A stretch of DNA of 64,000 bases from Dokdonia sinensis (GTDB taxonomy: Bacteria; Bacteroidota; Bacteroidia; Flavobacteriales; Flavobacteriaceae): positions 62,001 to 126,000 of the forward strand of contig NZ_REFV01000004.1 in NCBI RefSeq assembly GCF_003688895.1. The letters run 5' to 3'. Of the stretch, positions 16,434-25,200 are shown in pieces. Under the pieces are notes generated by a model that saw only the letters and a list, made by a program, of their open reading frames with translations, ran no database searches and was not told the origin of the DNA. Each line of letters opens with the position of its first letter. Position 1 is the first letter of the stretch. A program made the position numbers and the translations under genes.

Positions 16434-16832
16434 CTATATAGCCTCCATCCCAGCTTGAGCAACGGTATGGTCATTTTCGACAGAGCTTCCGCTTACTCCT
16501 ATGGCTCCTATAATTGCCCCGTTAGCCCCGCTTATTGGTATTCCACCAGGGAAAGAAATAAGCCCTCCATTAGAGTGTTCTATGTTAAATAGCGGCTCGC
16601 CAGGTTGAGATAATTTTCCTATTTCGCCAGATGGCATATCAAAAAAACGGGCTGTCCTTGCCTTTTTTAAAGCAATGTCAGCGCTTCCAAGCCAAGCCCC
16701 GTCCATCCTTGCAAATGCAACTTGATTTGCTCCAGCATCGACAACACTTATATTCATTTTTGCGTCTATCTCTAGCGCCTTTGCCATTGCTTTTTCTATG
16801 ACAGTCTGGGCTTGCTTTAGTGTGATATTCAT
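16434..16832 (-). CDS. GlcG/HbpS-family (heme-binding-like) protein
   Basis: A 132-residue single-domain protein of the GlcG/HbpS (DUF336) family. Typical features are [35 protein letters not shown], and the glycine-rich [24 protein letters not shown]. Some members bind heme; most, including GlcG, have no proven activity. It stands alone. Confidence 0.88.
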   Translation of the reverse strand: MNITLKQAQTVIEKAMAKALEIDAKMNISVVDAGANQVAFARMDGAWLGSADIALKKARTARFFDMPSGEIGKLSQPGEPLFNIEHSNGGLISFPGGIPISGANGAIIGAIGVSGSSVENDHTVAQAGMEAI

Positions 16833-16977
16833 AAAGTTAGTTTTAATGATTAGTTTATTTCTCTCTTACTATTTGCTTAAAGATACCTTATGAGAGCTCC
16901 GAAACCATTTAAACTTGCATAAGAATAGGTTAAATGTTGTAAAACAGCGCTTAATTAAAAGCTTTGGGGAGAAGTTT

Positions 16978-16994
16978 GCTTTCGCGAAAGCGTA
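16978..16994. repeat. Dispersed palindrome in the 3' region of the SH3 gene
   Basis: GCTTTCGCGAAAGCGTA followed by an A run; it ends 9 bases from the stop codon of the minus-strand gene at 17004. Confidence 0.88.
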
Positions 16995-17003
16995 AAAAAA
17001 ATG

Positions 17004-17663
17004 CTATTCATCAGAAACAGGCATTTTTTTAACATACTCAGAATATATCCAACCCGTGGTGCCATCCTTGCGAGTTACCTTACACCACGATAACGTATCA
17101 GAAGCTGGCAACAGCAACATAACACGCTCTCCCTCTTTCGGAAAGAAGTCAATAATATCGGCATTAAGGTTAGGTTTTTCTCGCATATTAACATCGCTTC
17201 CCGTAATAATTGCATTACCATATAAAGAGTCTGTTGTGGTAGTTGCAAATTCGGACATAGGAGTCGGTTCTATTTTATCGATCATCGGGGGCTCTGTCTT
17301 ACTAGGATCATTGTTATTCCAGGTAGCATATACAATTGCGATGGTACCGATTATTATTACGGTAAATCCTAATAGCATAAAAAGCGTTTTCTTTTTGCGC
17401 TTTTGGAGGGCTTCTTCTTGTTCCTGTTCAAAAATATCCAGACGTTCCCTTTGAGCTTCTTTCTTTTTGGCGATAAGCTTTTTTGACCAAGCTCTAGAAG
17501 TGTAAACTGTATCATTATCGCCAGCATAGTATCCTGTAAACTTTTGATTACCCGAATCATCGACTTCTAAAATTCGATTTAAATTGTCTTTGATAAACCT
17601 TTTGTCACCGCTCGCAAGGCTCTCTATAATAAGTTTAAGTTTTTTACCCATAAAATTTGACAC
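17004..17663 (-). CDS. Membrane-anchored bacterial SH3-domain protein
   Basis: A 219-residue protein. The N-terminal 85 residues are charged and cytoplasmic, one transmembrane helix follows (TLFMLLGFTVIIIGTIAIVY, about 93-112), then a linker and a C-terminal SH3b domain (about 145-215: GSDVNMREKPNLNADIIDFF, then KVTRKDGTTGWIYSEYV). SH3b domains often bind peptidoglycan peptides, so an envelope role is likely. No partner is obvious. Confidence 0.82.
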   Translation of the reverse strand: MSNFMGKKLKLIIESLASGDKRFIKDNLNRILEVDDSGNQKFTGYYAGDNDTVYTSRAWSKKLIAKKKEAQRERLDIFEQEQEEALQKRKKKTLFMLLGFTVIIIGTIAIVYATWNNNDPSKTEPPMIDKIEPTPMSEFATTTTDSLYGNAIITGSDVNMREKPNLNADIIDFFPKEGERVMLLLPASDTLSWCKVTRKDGTTGWIYSEYVKKMPVSDE

Positions 17664-17833
17664 ATTGCATTTACTCTAAGATATTAAACTCGCAACAAAT
17701 AACCTTCCCCAGCTCATATAATTAATGAATTTTGAAAACAGGTAAGACTTTAATCAATTACGTTAATATCAACACCTTATATCAAAACTTTTTAGCCCCC
17801 AATTACGTTTATCATGTATATAACTTAAATTAT

Positions 17834-17975
17834 AAGGAGGTACGTATGAATAAGGAATAACCGAAAGAAGTCATTGCACAAAACATGTAATGCAAATTAA
17901 TGATTTAATTATTCACTAATAATTGAATTAGCCAAAACAAAAGTGCTGGGAATCGTTCTCGGCGCTTTTTGTTTT
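17834..17975 (+). promoter_or_regulatory. Candidate leader or small RNA with terminator-like hairpin
   Basis: The 366-bp gap before the next start holds an unusually strong ribosome-binding sequence AAGGAGG (17834-17840), a four-codon frame (ATG 17846 to TAA 17860), and a hairpin (17943-17952 with 17956-17965, 3-base loop) flanked by A-rich and T-rich arms. All ten stem pairs form only in the plus-strand RNA because three are G-U pairs. It could be an attenuator for the gene at 18030 or the terminator of a small RNA. Confidence 0.4.
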
Positions 17976-18029
17976 GTAACAATTTATCATTTAAACCTAC
18001 TTATAAGTATCAATCAAACTTTAAGAAAA

Positions 18030-18833
18030 ATGCAAGCACACGAAATAGACTACGAGATACACGGAGAAGAAATGCAATATGTCGAGATAGAGCTCGACCC
18101 ACAAGAAGGCGTCATTGCCGAAGCGGGAAGCTTTATGATGATGGAAGATGGTATAAAGATGAATACCATCTTTGGCGATGGGTCAAAAAATGACAATACT
18201 GTTATGGGGAAGATATTTGGGGCAGGGAAGCGATTACTCACAGGAGAAAGCTTGTTTATGACGGCTTTTTATAATGATGTTTCTTTTGGCAAGAAAAAAG
18301 TAAGCTTTGCTTCGCCGTATCCCGGTAAAATCATTCCTATTGATCTTGCCCTTAATGGCGGAAAGTTCATTTGTCAAAAGGATGCTTTTTTATGTGCTGC
18401 AAAAGGTGTTTCTGTGGGGATCGAATTTTCGCGAAAGCTAGGAAGAGGACTTTTTGGCGGTGAAGGATTTATAATGCAAAAACTTGAAGGGGACGGACTT
18501 GCTTTTGTACACGCAGGGGGAACAACTCTGATTAAAGAACTTGCACCGGGTGAACGGCTAAAAGTCGATACTGGTTGCATCATAGGATTTGATAATAGCG
18601 TGAATTATGATATTGAATTTGTAGGAGGAATCAAAAACACCATCTTTGGTGGTGAAGGGCTCTTCTTTGCTACGCTCACTGGTCCTGGAACAGTTTACAT
18701 ACAATCATTACCGTTTTCCAGATTGGCAAATAGAGTCATCGCAATGGCGCCTAAAGCGGGAGGGAAATCAAGAGGAGAAGGCTCCATCTTAGGCGGACTT
18801 GGAGATTTACTTGATGGTGACAATAGGTTTTAA
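18030..18833 (+). CDS. TIGR00266/AIM24-family protein
   Basis: I start it at the ATG at 18030 (267 residues, MQAHEIDYEIHGEEMQYVEI), since the upstream in-frame codons cross the terminator hairpin. The protein is a single beta-rich domain of the TIGR00266 (AIM24) family: VIAEAGSFMMMEDGIKMNTI, LFMTAFYND, GFIMQKLEGDGLAFVHAGG and LPFSRLANRV. The family has no known enzymatic role; the yeast relative is a mitochondrial inner-membrane organising factor. One copy of the palindrome core lies in the gene in an uncommon frame (Phe-Ser-Arg-Lys). Confidence 0.88.
   Translation: MQAHEIDYEIHGEEMQYVEIELDPQEGVIAEAGSFMMMEDGIKMNTIFGDGSKNDNTVMGKIFGAGKRLLTGESLFMTAFYNDVSFGKKKVSFASPYPGKIIPIDLALNGGKFICQKDAFLCAAKGVSVGIEFSRKLGRGLFGGEGFIMQKLEGDGLAFVHAGGTTLIKELAPGERLKVDTGCIIGFDNSVNYDIEFVGGIKNTIFGGEGLFFATLTGPGTVYIQSLPFSRLANRVIAMAPKAGGKSRGEGSILGGLGDLLDGDNRF
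18427..18438. repeat. Palindrome core in the TIGR00266 gene
   Basis: TTTCGCGAAAGC, read here as Phe-Ser-Arg-Lys instead of Ala-Phe-Ala-Lys-Ala. It is the weakest of the exact in-gene copies and could be chance. Confidence 0.5.
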
Positions 18834-18861
18834 ATATAGTGCCAACGCTTTGTTTAAAATT

Positions 18862-18891
18862 AACACGTTAAAGTTTAAAATTTAACGTGTT
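18862..18891 (+). terminator. Hairpin after the TIGR00266 gene
   Basis: AACACGTTAAA (18862-18872) pairs with TTTAACGTGTT (18881-18891), followed by TTG. An 11-bp stem but a short U run. Confidence 0.6.
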
Positions 18892-18987
18892 TTGTTCAAC
18901 AAAAATTACTACTTTTAAAGAGAACAAACGATCAAGCCTATTGAGAAATTACTACTTTTTTAATTTAACCTAAACCTAATTCGAACT

Positions 18988-19185
18988 ATGGCGAGAGCAA
19001 TGTTTGAGTACACCAAAACTATCTTGAATAAAGTAAGTTTTGATAGTGTGTTGTTTTGTAAAGAATTACAAAAAGCAGTAAAGAGACTACTCCCCTATGA
19101 AATAGAGGAACTTAAAATCTGGGTAGATAATTTACTTGTCGATAAACCAGATTTAAATCATTGTCTCGTTTATCTAAACCCTTAA
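18988..19185 (+). CDS. Small conserved flavobacterial protein (65 residues)
   Basis: A 65-residue, predominantly helical protein beginning MARAMFEYTKTILNKVSFD. It has no signal peptide or membrane segment. I have the impression of close relatives in many flavobacteria, but no function is known to me. It is a single-gene transcript closed by a strong terminator, and its codon use is like that of the neighbours. Confidence 0.72.
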   Translation: MARAMFEYTKTILNKVSFDSVLFCKELQKAVKRLLPYEIEELKIWVDNLLVDKPDLNHCLVYLNP

Positions 19186-19189
19186 AAGC

Positions 19190-19218
19190 AAAATGTCCCG
19201 TTAACCACGGGACATTTT
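19190..19218. terminator. Bidirectional terminator
   Basis: AAAATGTCCCG / CGGGACATTTT, 11-bp stem with a 7-base loop, between convergent genes. Confidence 0.85.
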
Positions 19219-19238
19219 TCGTTAATATTTAAAGGAAT

Positions 19239-20735
19239 TTAATGCTTTGCCCCTTTCTCTATCCCTTGTGACGATGTCTCAATAAACTCTCGTATGTCAT
19301 CATTAGCCTTGATCAAGTCCTCATTACGTAAATACATCATATGACCACTGCGATATCCCTTAAAGCTCAAGCGATCTGCCAGTTTACCAGAAGCATTGAG
19401 TTGCCACATAATATACTTTGCATTAAAATATGTAGTTGCCCCATCATAGTAACCACTCTGAACCATTACGTTAAGATTAGGATTTACACCCATAGCTCTA
19501 CGTAAACTAGCTCCAGAATTATTATTCGTTCTATCCCAAGGTCGCACGGGTCCAAACATATTGTAACTTAAGTCAGTTTTAAAACCGAGTTCCTGACTGT
19601 AATAATAATTAATCGCTGGAGTAAAGGAATGTAACCAGGATGTGAGCTCGCTATTGTAATCTGGTCTATCGCCAGCCTCTTTTACATCAAGTCCTTTATA
19701 TCGAGAATCTAGTCTTCCTATGGTTAGTCCATCACGATCGCGCAACAAGTCTTTCCAGAAATAATTAAAAGGTACCTCAAGGTTATGCTGTCGTATCGTT
19801 TCTTCCGAAAGTCCTGAAAAATATGCCATTTTCTTAATCGCATTCTCTTTTTTATCCTTTTCAAGATAACCTGATTTTACGAGTAACGGCAAGAGCTCAT
19901 TTACTGCATAGTCTTCACTTTGAGCTAGAACTTCTGGAAGATCTTTTTGCTGAAGTGCCGCAGGAAGCATCTTATGGTACCAAGCGGCAGCGGTAAAATA
20001 GGGTAATCTATTTGCCACCTCTACGGGTCCGTCAAATTCAAATCCTATCTCAGTAGGAGAAACAAGTATGACCCCGTTTATAAACATCCATTTACTGTCT
20101 TGAAGTGCGGCGGCAAGCCCAGATACGCGAGTGGTACCGTAACTTTCTCCTATGAGGAACTTTGGTGAGCGCCAGCGGTTGTTGCGTGTCACAAATGTGT
20201 TTACCCAGTCTGCTAGGTATTTTATATCTGCATTTACGCCAAAAAACATTTTTTTATCAGGCATTTTGCCATCTTCCCCTGGTAGCATTCGGCTGTAGCC
20301 AGTGTTTACGGGATTTACAAAAACGATATCTGCAACATCAAGAATAGAATTTGGATTGCTTTTTATTCCATAAGGCTGTACGGGAAAACCCTCATCATCT
20401 ATTTTCAGAATGCGCGGTCCCGTATAGGCAATGTGCATCCATACAGATGCAGAGCCAGGCCCTCCATTAAAAGAGATTACCAGCGGGCGCGTTTCATCAT
20501 TTGAAATATCGCTCCGTTTGTAATAAGTATATAAAAGACTTGCTACGGGCATTCCTGCGTCATCCCAAACAGGTTGAAATCCCACGGTCGCAGTGTATGG
20601 AATCGTCTTTCCTTTTATCATCGTGCTGTGTTTAGACACGATTGTGGTATCTACGGGAACGTGTATTTTTTGTGAGAACGCTTTCGCGAAAGCAAAAACA
20701 AAAACAAACCCAACAAGAATAGTTTTAAGTTTCAT
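19239..20735 (-). CDS. Secreted S10-family serine carboxypeptidase-like peptidase
   Basis: A 498-residue exported peptidase with alpha/beta-hydrolase fold. A signal peptide ends in AFAKA-FSQ. Then come SFNGGPGSASVWMHIAYTGP (oxyanion region), the nucleophile Ser in LIGESYGTTR, and late Asp/His candidates in QSGYYDGATTYFNAKY and YRSGHMMYLR. S10 enzymes remove C-terminal residues from peptides at acidic pH. The palindrome (20679-20693) encodes the signal peptidase site. It starts 4 bp after the DUF3307 gene stop, so it may share its transcript. Confidence 0.92.
   Translation of the reverse strand: MKLKTILVGFVFVFAFAKAFSQKIHVPVDTTIVSKHSTMIKGKTIPYTATVGFQPVWDDAGMPVASLLYTYYKRSDISNDETRPLVISFNGGPGSASVWMHIAYTGPRILKIDDEGFPVQPYGIKSNPNSILDVADIVFVNPVNTGYSRMLPGEDGKMPDKKMFFGVNADIKYLADWVNTFVTRNNRWRSPKFLIGESYGTTRVSGLAAALQDSKWMFINGVILVSPTEIGFEFDGPVEVANRLPYFTAAAWYHKMLPAALQQKDLPEVLAQSEDYAVNELLPLLVKSGYLEKDKKENAIKKMAYFSGLSEETIRQHNLEVPFNYFWKDLLRDRDGLTIGRLDSRYKGLDVKEAGDRPDYNSELTSWLHSFTPAINYYYSQELGFKTDLSYNMFGPVRPWDRTNNNSGASLRRAMGVNPNLNVMVQSGYYDGATTYFNAKYIMWQLNASGKLADRLSFKGYRSGHMMYLRNEDLIKANDDIREFIETSSQGIEKGAKH
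20679..20693. repeat. Dispersed palindrome in the S10 peptidase signal peptide
   Basis: CGCTTTCGCGAAAGC, read Ala-Phe-Ala-Lys-Ala at the signal peptide cleavage region. Confidence 0.88.
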
Positions 20736-20739
20736 AATA

Positions 20740-21462
20740 TCAATTTAAATTAAGTATGGATTTTAGTAAAAGCCCAGAACCTATAGCAATAGCAAAGCTC
20801 AGCATCGTTCCGATAAGCACATATTCTGTTTTAAGGTAATCGCCATCTTTAAAGCGTAATATGGATTTTGCCGTAATTAGAAATCCCACTGCGCTAAATT
20901 GTCCTATGAGAATAAATACAATTACCATCCACCGTTCTGTAATTCCTATGAGTCTTCCCGCATTGGGCAAATCCTCAGATTTTCCAGTAAATGATACTGA
21001 AAACAGATTGAAAATCTCGCGTATCAGAATATTAGCGGGTTTTGTGCAAAAGAGAAAAATTGCAAATATTACAAAGTATGATATGTACGAAATATCAAAA
21101 ATTATGGGCTCCCAAGTAAAAAGCTTTAAAAATAGCCAACTCATCACCACATAGGTTACTATATGAAGAAACTGGTCTATAAAAAAGGCTCCTTTTTTTA
21201 GTGCTTTACTTTTTAGTAATAAAGGTTTACAACCATCAATAACCCAATGTAGCAAGGCTGTTCCAAGCGCAAAGGGTAAGAAGCGATAATCAAAAGCAAA
21301 CACAGCTGCACACCCAAATACAATGAGAATATGCCATTTAAGCATCGGACTTCTAAACCCATGCTTTGCCTTAGACTTCGCAATTTTCTTGCTTTGGAAT
21401 GTATAATCTGCAAAGAGATGCGCGATAGTTTGCAAAACTACAAGGGTGTACATAGCGTTCAT
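20740..21462 (-). CDS. DUF3307 membrane protein
   Basis: A 240-residue membrane protein with about six hydrophobic segments. The N-terminal QTIAHLFADYTFQSKKIAKSK and the following LHWVIDGCKPLLL ... FFIDQFLHI carry the His/Asp motifs typical of DUF3307, a family of unknown role. Its start overlaps the stop of the SatD-like gene by 4 bp, so it is coupled to that regulator. In flavobacteria the pair SatD-DUF3307 recurs, suggesting one function. Confidence 0.85.
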   Translation of the reverse strand: MNAMYTLVVLQTIAHLFADYTFQSKKIAKSKAKHGFRSPMLKWHILIVFGCAAVFAFDYRFLPFALGTALLHWVIDGCKPLLLKSKALKKGAFFIDQFLHIVTYVVMSWLFLKLFTWEPIIFDISYISYFVIFAIFLFCTKPANILIREIFNLFSVSFTGKSEDLPNAGRLIGITERWMVIVFILIGQFSAVGFLITAKSILRFKDGDYLKTEYVLIGTMLSFAIAIGSGLLLKSILNLN

Positions 21463-22145
21463 TTATATGCAGATAAAGTATTATAAAAGTACGAAACAGA
21501 TTTCTCTATAGCATTCCACCCCGAAGCAGTGGAGTGTTGATTTACAGATGACTGACTGATTTCTAATTGTTTGGCAATTTCCTTTTCACTATTTCCCATA
21601 AGTTTGAGGAAAATTACTTCACTCTGTTTACTTGTAGCTCTTGCGAGAATATGGTCCAGTAATCCTAATATCGTTTCCATTGCTTCATTAAGGACTTCTT
21701 CTTTTGAACTAAAGAAAAGGGTGTTTTTAATTACAATACGTTCCTTATTATGTGTGCTTTCATCACTTATTGCTCTACCACTGCGGTAAATAGCATCTCC
21801 ATCTATAACATTACTCTCCCTGTCGAACCTATCTAAAGTACCTAATCCCATTGCAAGACGTATGCTGTATGTCTGAAAAACCTTAGAACGTGTATTAGTA
21901 GCTTTCTCTTCTATTTCTAGAGATTTAATAAATGTTTTGATGATAAGAGCTACAACTAGTCCATTTTCAGGGTCTGGAACAACTGTTTCGAGATAATCAC
22001 CTTTTACTAAACGGCTAAAGGTGTTATAACGTTTCTCCATATCCTTGAATAAACTTTGGATAGATTGCTCCAGCTCCTGCTTTTCTGCTGTAGATAAGCT
22101 GGTATATGAGATAAAATCTCCTGATATAACAATGTAATTTTTCAT
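21459..22145 (-). CDS. SatD-family regulator-like protein with C-terminal helix-turn-helix
   Basis: A 228-residue protein. The N-terminal part (MKNYIVISGDFISYTSLS, LVKGDYLETVVPD, RLAMGLGTLD, GDAIYRSGRAI) matches the SatD family, which resembles a nucleotide-cyclase-like fold without catalytic proof. The C-terminal segment SEVIFLKLMGNSEKEIAKQL and SQSSVNQHSTASGWNAIE reads like a sigma-region-4/LuxR-type helix-turn-helix. Four palindromic sites at a 29-bp period lie immediately before the ATG, strongly suggesting autoregulation. Relatives are sometimes wrongly named fumarate hydratase. Confidence 0.75.
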   Translation of the reverse strand: MKNYIVISGDFISYTSLSTAEKQELEQSIQSLFKDMEKRYNTFSRLVKGDYLETVVPDPENGLVVALIIKTFIKSLEIEEKATNTRSKVFQTYSIRLAMGLGTLDRFDRESNVIDGDAIYRSGRAISDESTHNKERIVIKNTLFFSSKEEVLNEAMETILGLLDHILARATSKQSEVIFLKLMGNSEKEIAKQLEISQSSVNQHSTASGWNAIEKSVSYFYNTLSAYK

Positions 22146-22252
22146 TATAAGTAAATATGCTTATAAAGCCCAAATATAAGTAAATATGCTTATAAACAAC
22201 ATTTATAAGTGAATACGCTTATAAATATCATTTATAAGTGAATACGCTTATA
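22146..22252. promoter_or_regulatory. Four-site operator array of the satD-like operon
   Basis: Four 20-bp sites of the form TATAAG-TRAATAYG-CTTATA start at 22146, 22175, 22204 and 22233, an exact 29-bp period. The first two share the centre TAAATATG and the last two TGAATACG. They fill the whole gap between the satD-like start codon and the stop of the upstream amidohydrolase gene. Confidence 0.8.
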
Positions 22253-22254
22253 AA

Positions 22255-25200
22255 TTATTGATGTCCCACGTGACAGCCACATCCTGGGATTGTAAAGCTA
22301 TTTGTTTCCTGATGCCAAGGGAAAGATTCGCTCTGCATTGTATTCTCCCACCAGAACATACCACGCTCCTTAGGTTCATTGCCTATTTCATTCATCGTGG
22401 CAGTTTCATACAGACGGCCATTAACCATAGTATGTGTAACATTTTCCGTGTTTCTAATATCCTCTAGCGGATTTCCATCTATGATTATTAAATCTGCAAG
22501 TTTTCCAACCTTTAAAGAACCGATATCATTTCCAGCCCCGATGTATTGTGCAGCATTTAATGTTGCTGCACGTAGTGCTTCCATATTTGTCATACCGCCT
22601 TGGTGCAACAGCCACGTTTCCCAGTGCGCTCCAAGACCCTGTAACTGACCGTGAGCGCCCATATTTACCTTAACGCCCCTATCTGTGAGTTCTTTTGCCA
22701 CTTTAGAAACCGCTACGTGACCGTTTTCATATTCCTCGTCTGGTACCATTGTGCGGTGTCTCGATCGGGAATCGACGATGGCTCTTGGGGTGTACTTTAA
22801 AAGTTTTTCATTCTCCCATACGTTGTCTTTTTGGTAGAAATAATATTCACCATTCAATCCTCCGTAGTTTACAATAAGCGTAGGCGTATATCCCGTACCA
22901 CTTGCACCCCATAATTCATATACATCCTTATATACCGGAGCGACAGGAATATTATGCTCAACACCTGTATGACCGTCCATAATCATTGTCATATTATGGT
23001 AAAAAGTAGAACCTCCTTCTGGTACTACATTTATTCCCAGTTCTCGAGCGGCCTGCATTACCTGCTGGCGTTGCTCACGACGTGGCTGATTGTAACTCTT
23101 AACAGACTTCGCGCCAAAAGCCATCGTCCTACGTATCGCAGACTTAGCATCATCTAGATTATTAATCACCGCTTTAAAATCCCCATCGGCGCCGTAGAGG
23201 ATGAAGCCTGTGCTGTAAAGACGAGGTCCTACCATTTCGCCACTCTTAAGTAATTCACTCAATGAGAAAACCGTTTCTGTGTTTGCACTTGGGTCGTGTG
23301 CGGTCGTTACTCCAAAGGCAAGATTTGCATAAAATGGCCAATGCTTTTGAGGGTTCAGTCCATCTCTAAAAGCTCCCACGTGGGCGTGTGCATCTACAAG
23401 GCCAGGCATAATTGTTTTTCCACCTACATCGATGACTTTTGCGCCTTTAGGCACGGGAACTTCGTTTCCTATTCCTACGATTTTGTTACCTGTCACGGCA
23501 ATCGCTCCGTTCTCAATGACGGTATCACCTTCCATTGTGATAATGTGGGCATTTGTAAAAACGATAGAGCCCGATGGTTTATCTGTTTGTATTTCAAGGC
23601 CAATCTTAGTTCCTGAAGTGGTCATATCCTCAACCTTCTCTGGCGAACCAGGCAGGTAGGTAAATCTGTCTTTTACTTCATTTACAAAGTACTCCTCACC
23701 CAGCGTCCACATCACTTTGTCACTCTCTGGCGACCAGTGAATGTTAATACCCGCATCCTTTGCAAACTGTGATACCGGAACATATTTAGAATTATTGTCC
23801 AAGTCTATCTCCTGTCCGTTCATCACTAAAGGTGCAAGAAATGCCTTGTGCAGATTTGTGTAAGCAATCCATTTGTTATCTGGACTGGGAACGAGTCTGT
23901 TCGCATATTTTGATTTTACGTGTACACGCTTGTCTTCTCCATTTAGGTCTACAGAAACAAGGCTCTTTGTGAGATTTCCAAAATACTCTCCTCCCTCTTG
24001 CAAAAAGATTCGTTTTCCATCTGCGCTATAGGTTGGGAAAGCTCCGTCTTGCGTGATGAGTTTTGGCGTTCCGCCCGAGACGGCGATGGTGTAGATTCCT
24101 GGTGTTTTGGCATAAGCGAGCCCTTGATCTGTATTTCTAGATTCTTTACGGTAGATGATTTCTTTTGTGGTGTTTGGTTGCGCTTTCGCGAAAGCGGGAG
24201 TACGATAAATCCCCTTTTCACTAGTTACCTTCTGAGATACCCCTCCATTTATCGAAATCGTGTGAATCGCCCCGTACTTCTCATCATTCCAAGTCACATA
24301 CACCAGCCGTTGCCCATCTTCCGAGAAGGAAGGCTCAAACTCGTAATCGTTTTCTTGAGTGGTTAATCGCTGTGGTTTTCCGTCTGGTAAAGCCTTTTTC
24401 CAAAGCTTCCCGATAGCGCTAAAAACAAGCGTTTTGCCGTCTGGCGAAGTAACTGCACTTCGTATCATCTTTGCATCAAACGTTTCGGGAGCTACAGGTG
24501 AGTCAAAATGTACTGTTTCGGCAATTTGTAACTCCACATCTGCGGTAAACGGGATCACGCTAGATTCGTAGGTTTCAATATTTACTTTATTTATTTTTCC
24601 GTTTGCCCAGAATACGATTTCCTTACCGTTAGGCATCCAGTCAAAGTTAGGATACACCCCAAAAATCGCCCACGCTTCCTGCTGGTCTTTATTGAGCTTA
24701 TCGTATACCGGCCATTCTTCGCCAGTTTCTAAGTTGTGTATGTACAGCACACTTTTAGTACGCACGCGCTTTACAAAGGCAAGCTTCTTACCATCTGGCG
24801 AAACGGTAGGACGCGCGGCTCCACCTGGTCCATTAATAAGAGTTTGGATTTTTCCATCCTCAAAACGGTAGCGTTGCACCACATATATCTGACTATTAGG
24901 GTCTTTGTTGTATTGGAAATTTCCGCCAGGATAAACGTCCTCGCTGTAGTAGAGATATTTTCCATCTGGAGAAACGGATGGTTCGTTTACGTCTTGCTGA
25001 TCATTCTTACGCTCCGTGAGTTGCAGTCCGGAACCTCCTGTGATATGATATTGCCACATCTCCCCTGCTCCCAGAGATCGTCCAGAAGTAAAATGTTTTC
25101 TAGCGATGAGGAATTGCCCATCTGGTGTCCAGGTGGCATTGTTTAGGAGTCTAAAATCTTCTTTTGTAATTTGTTTTGCATCGCTTCCATCTGCATTCAT

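Noticed and set aside
22146-22252. Short regularly spaced repeats, as in a CRISPR array
   Set aside because: Repeats are 20-24 bp with 5-9 bp between them, the gaps are too short to be spacers and no cas gene is near. An operator array fits better.
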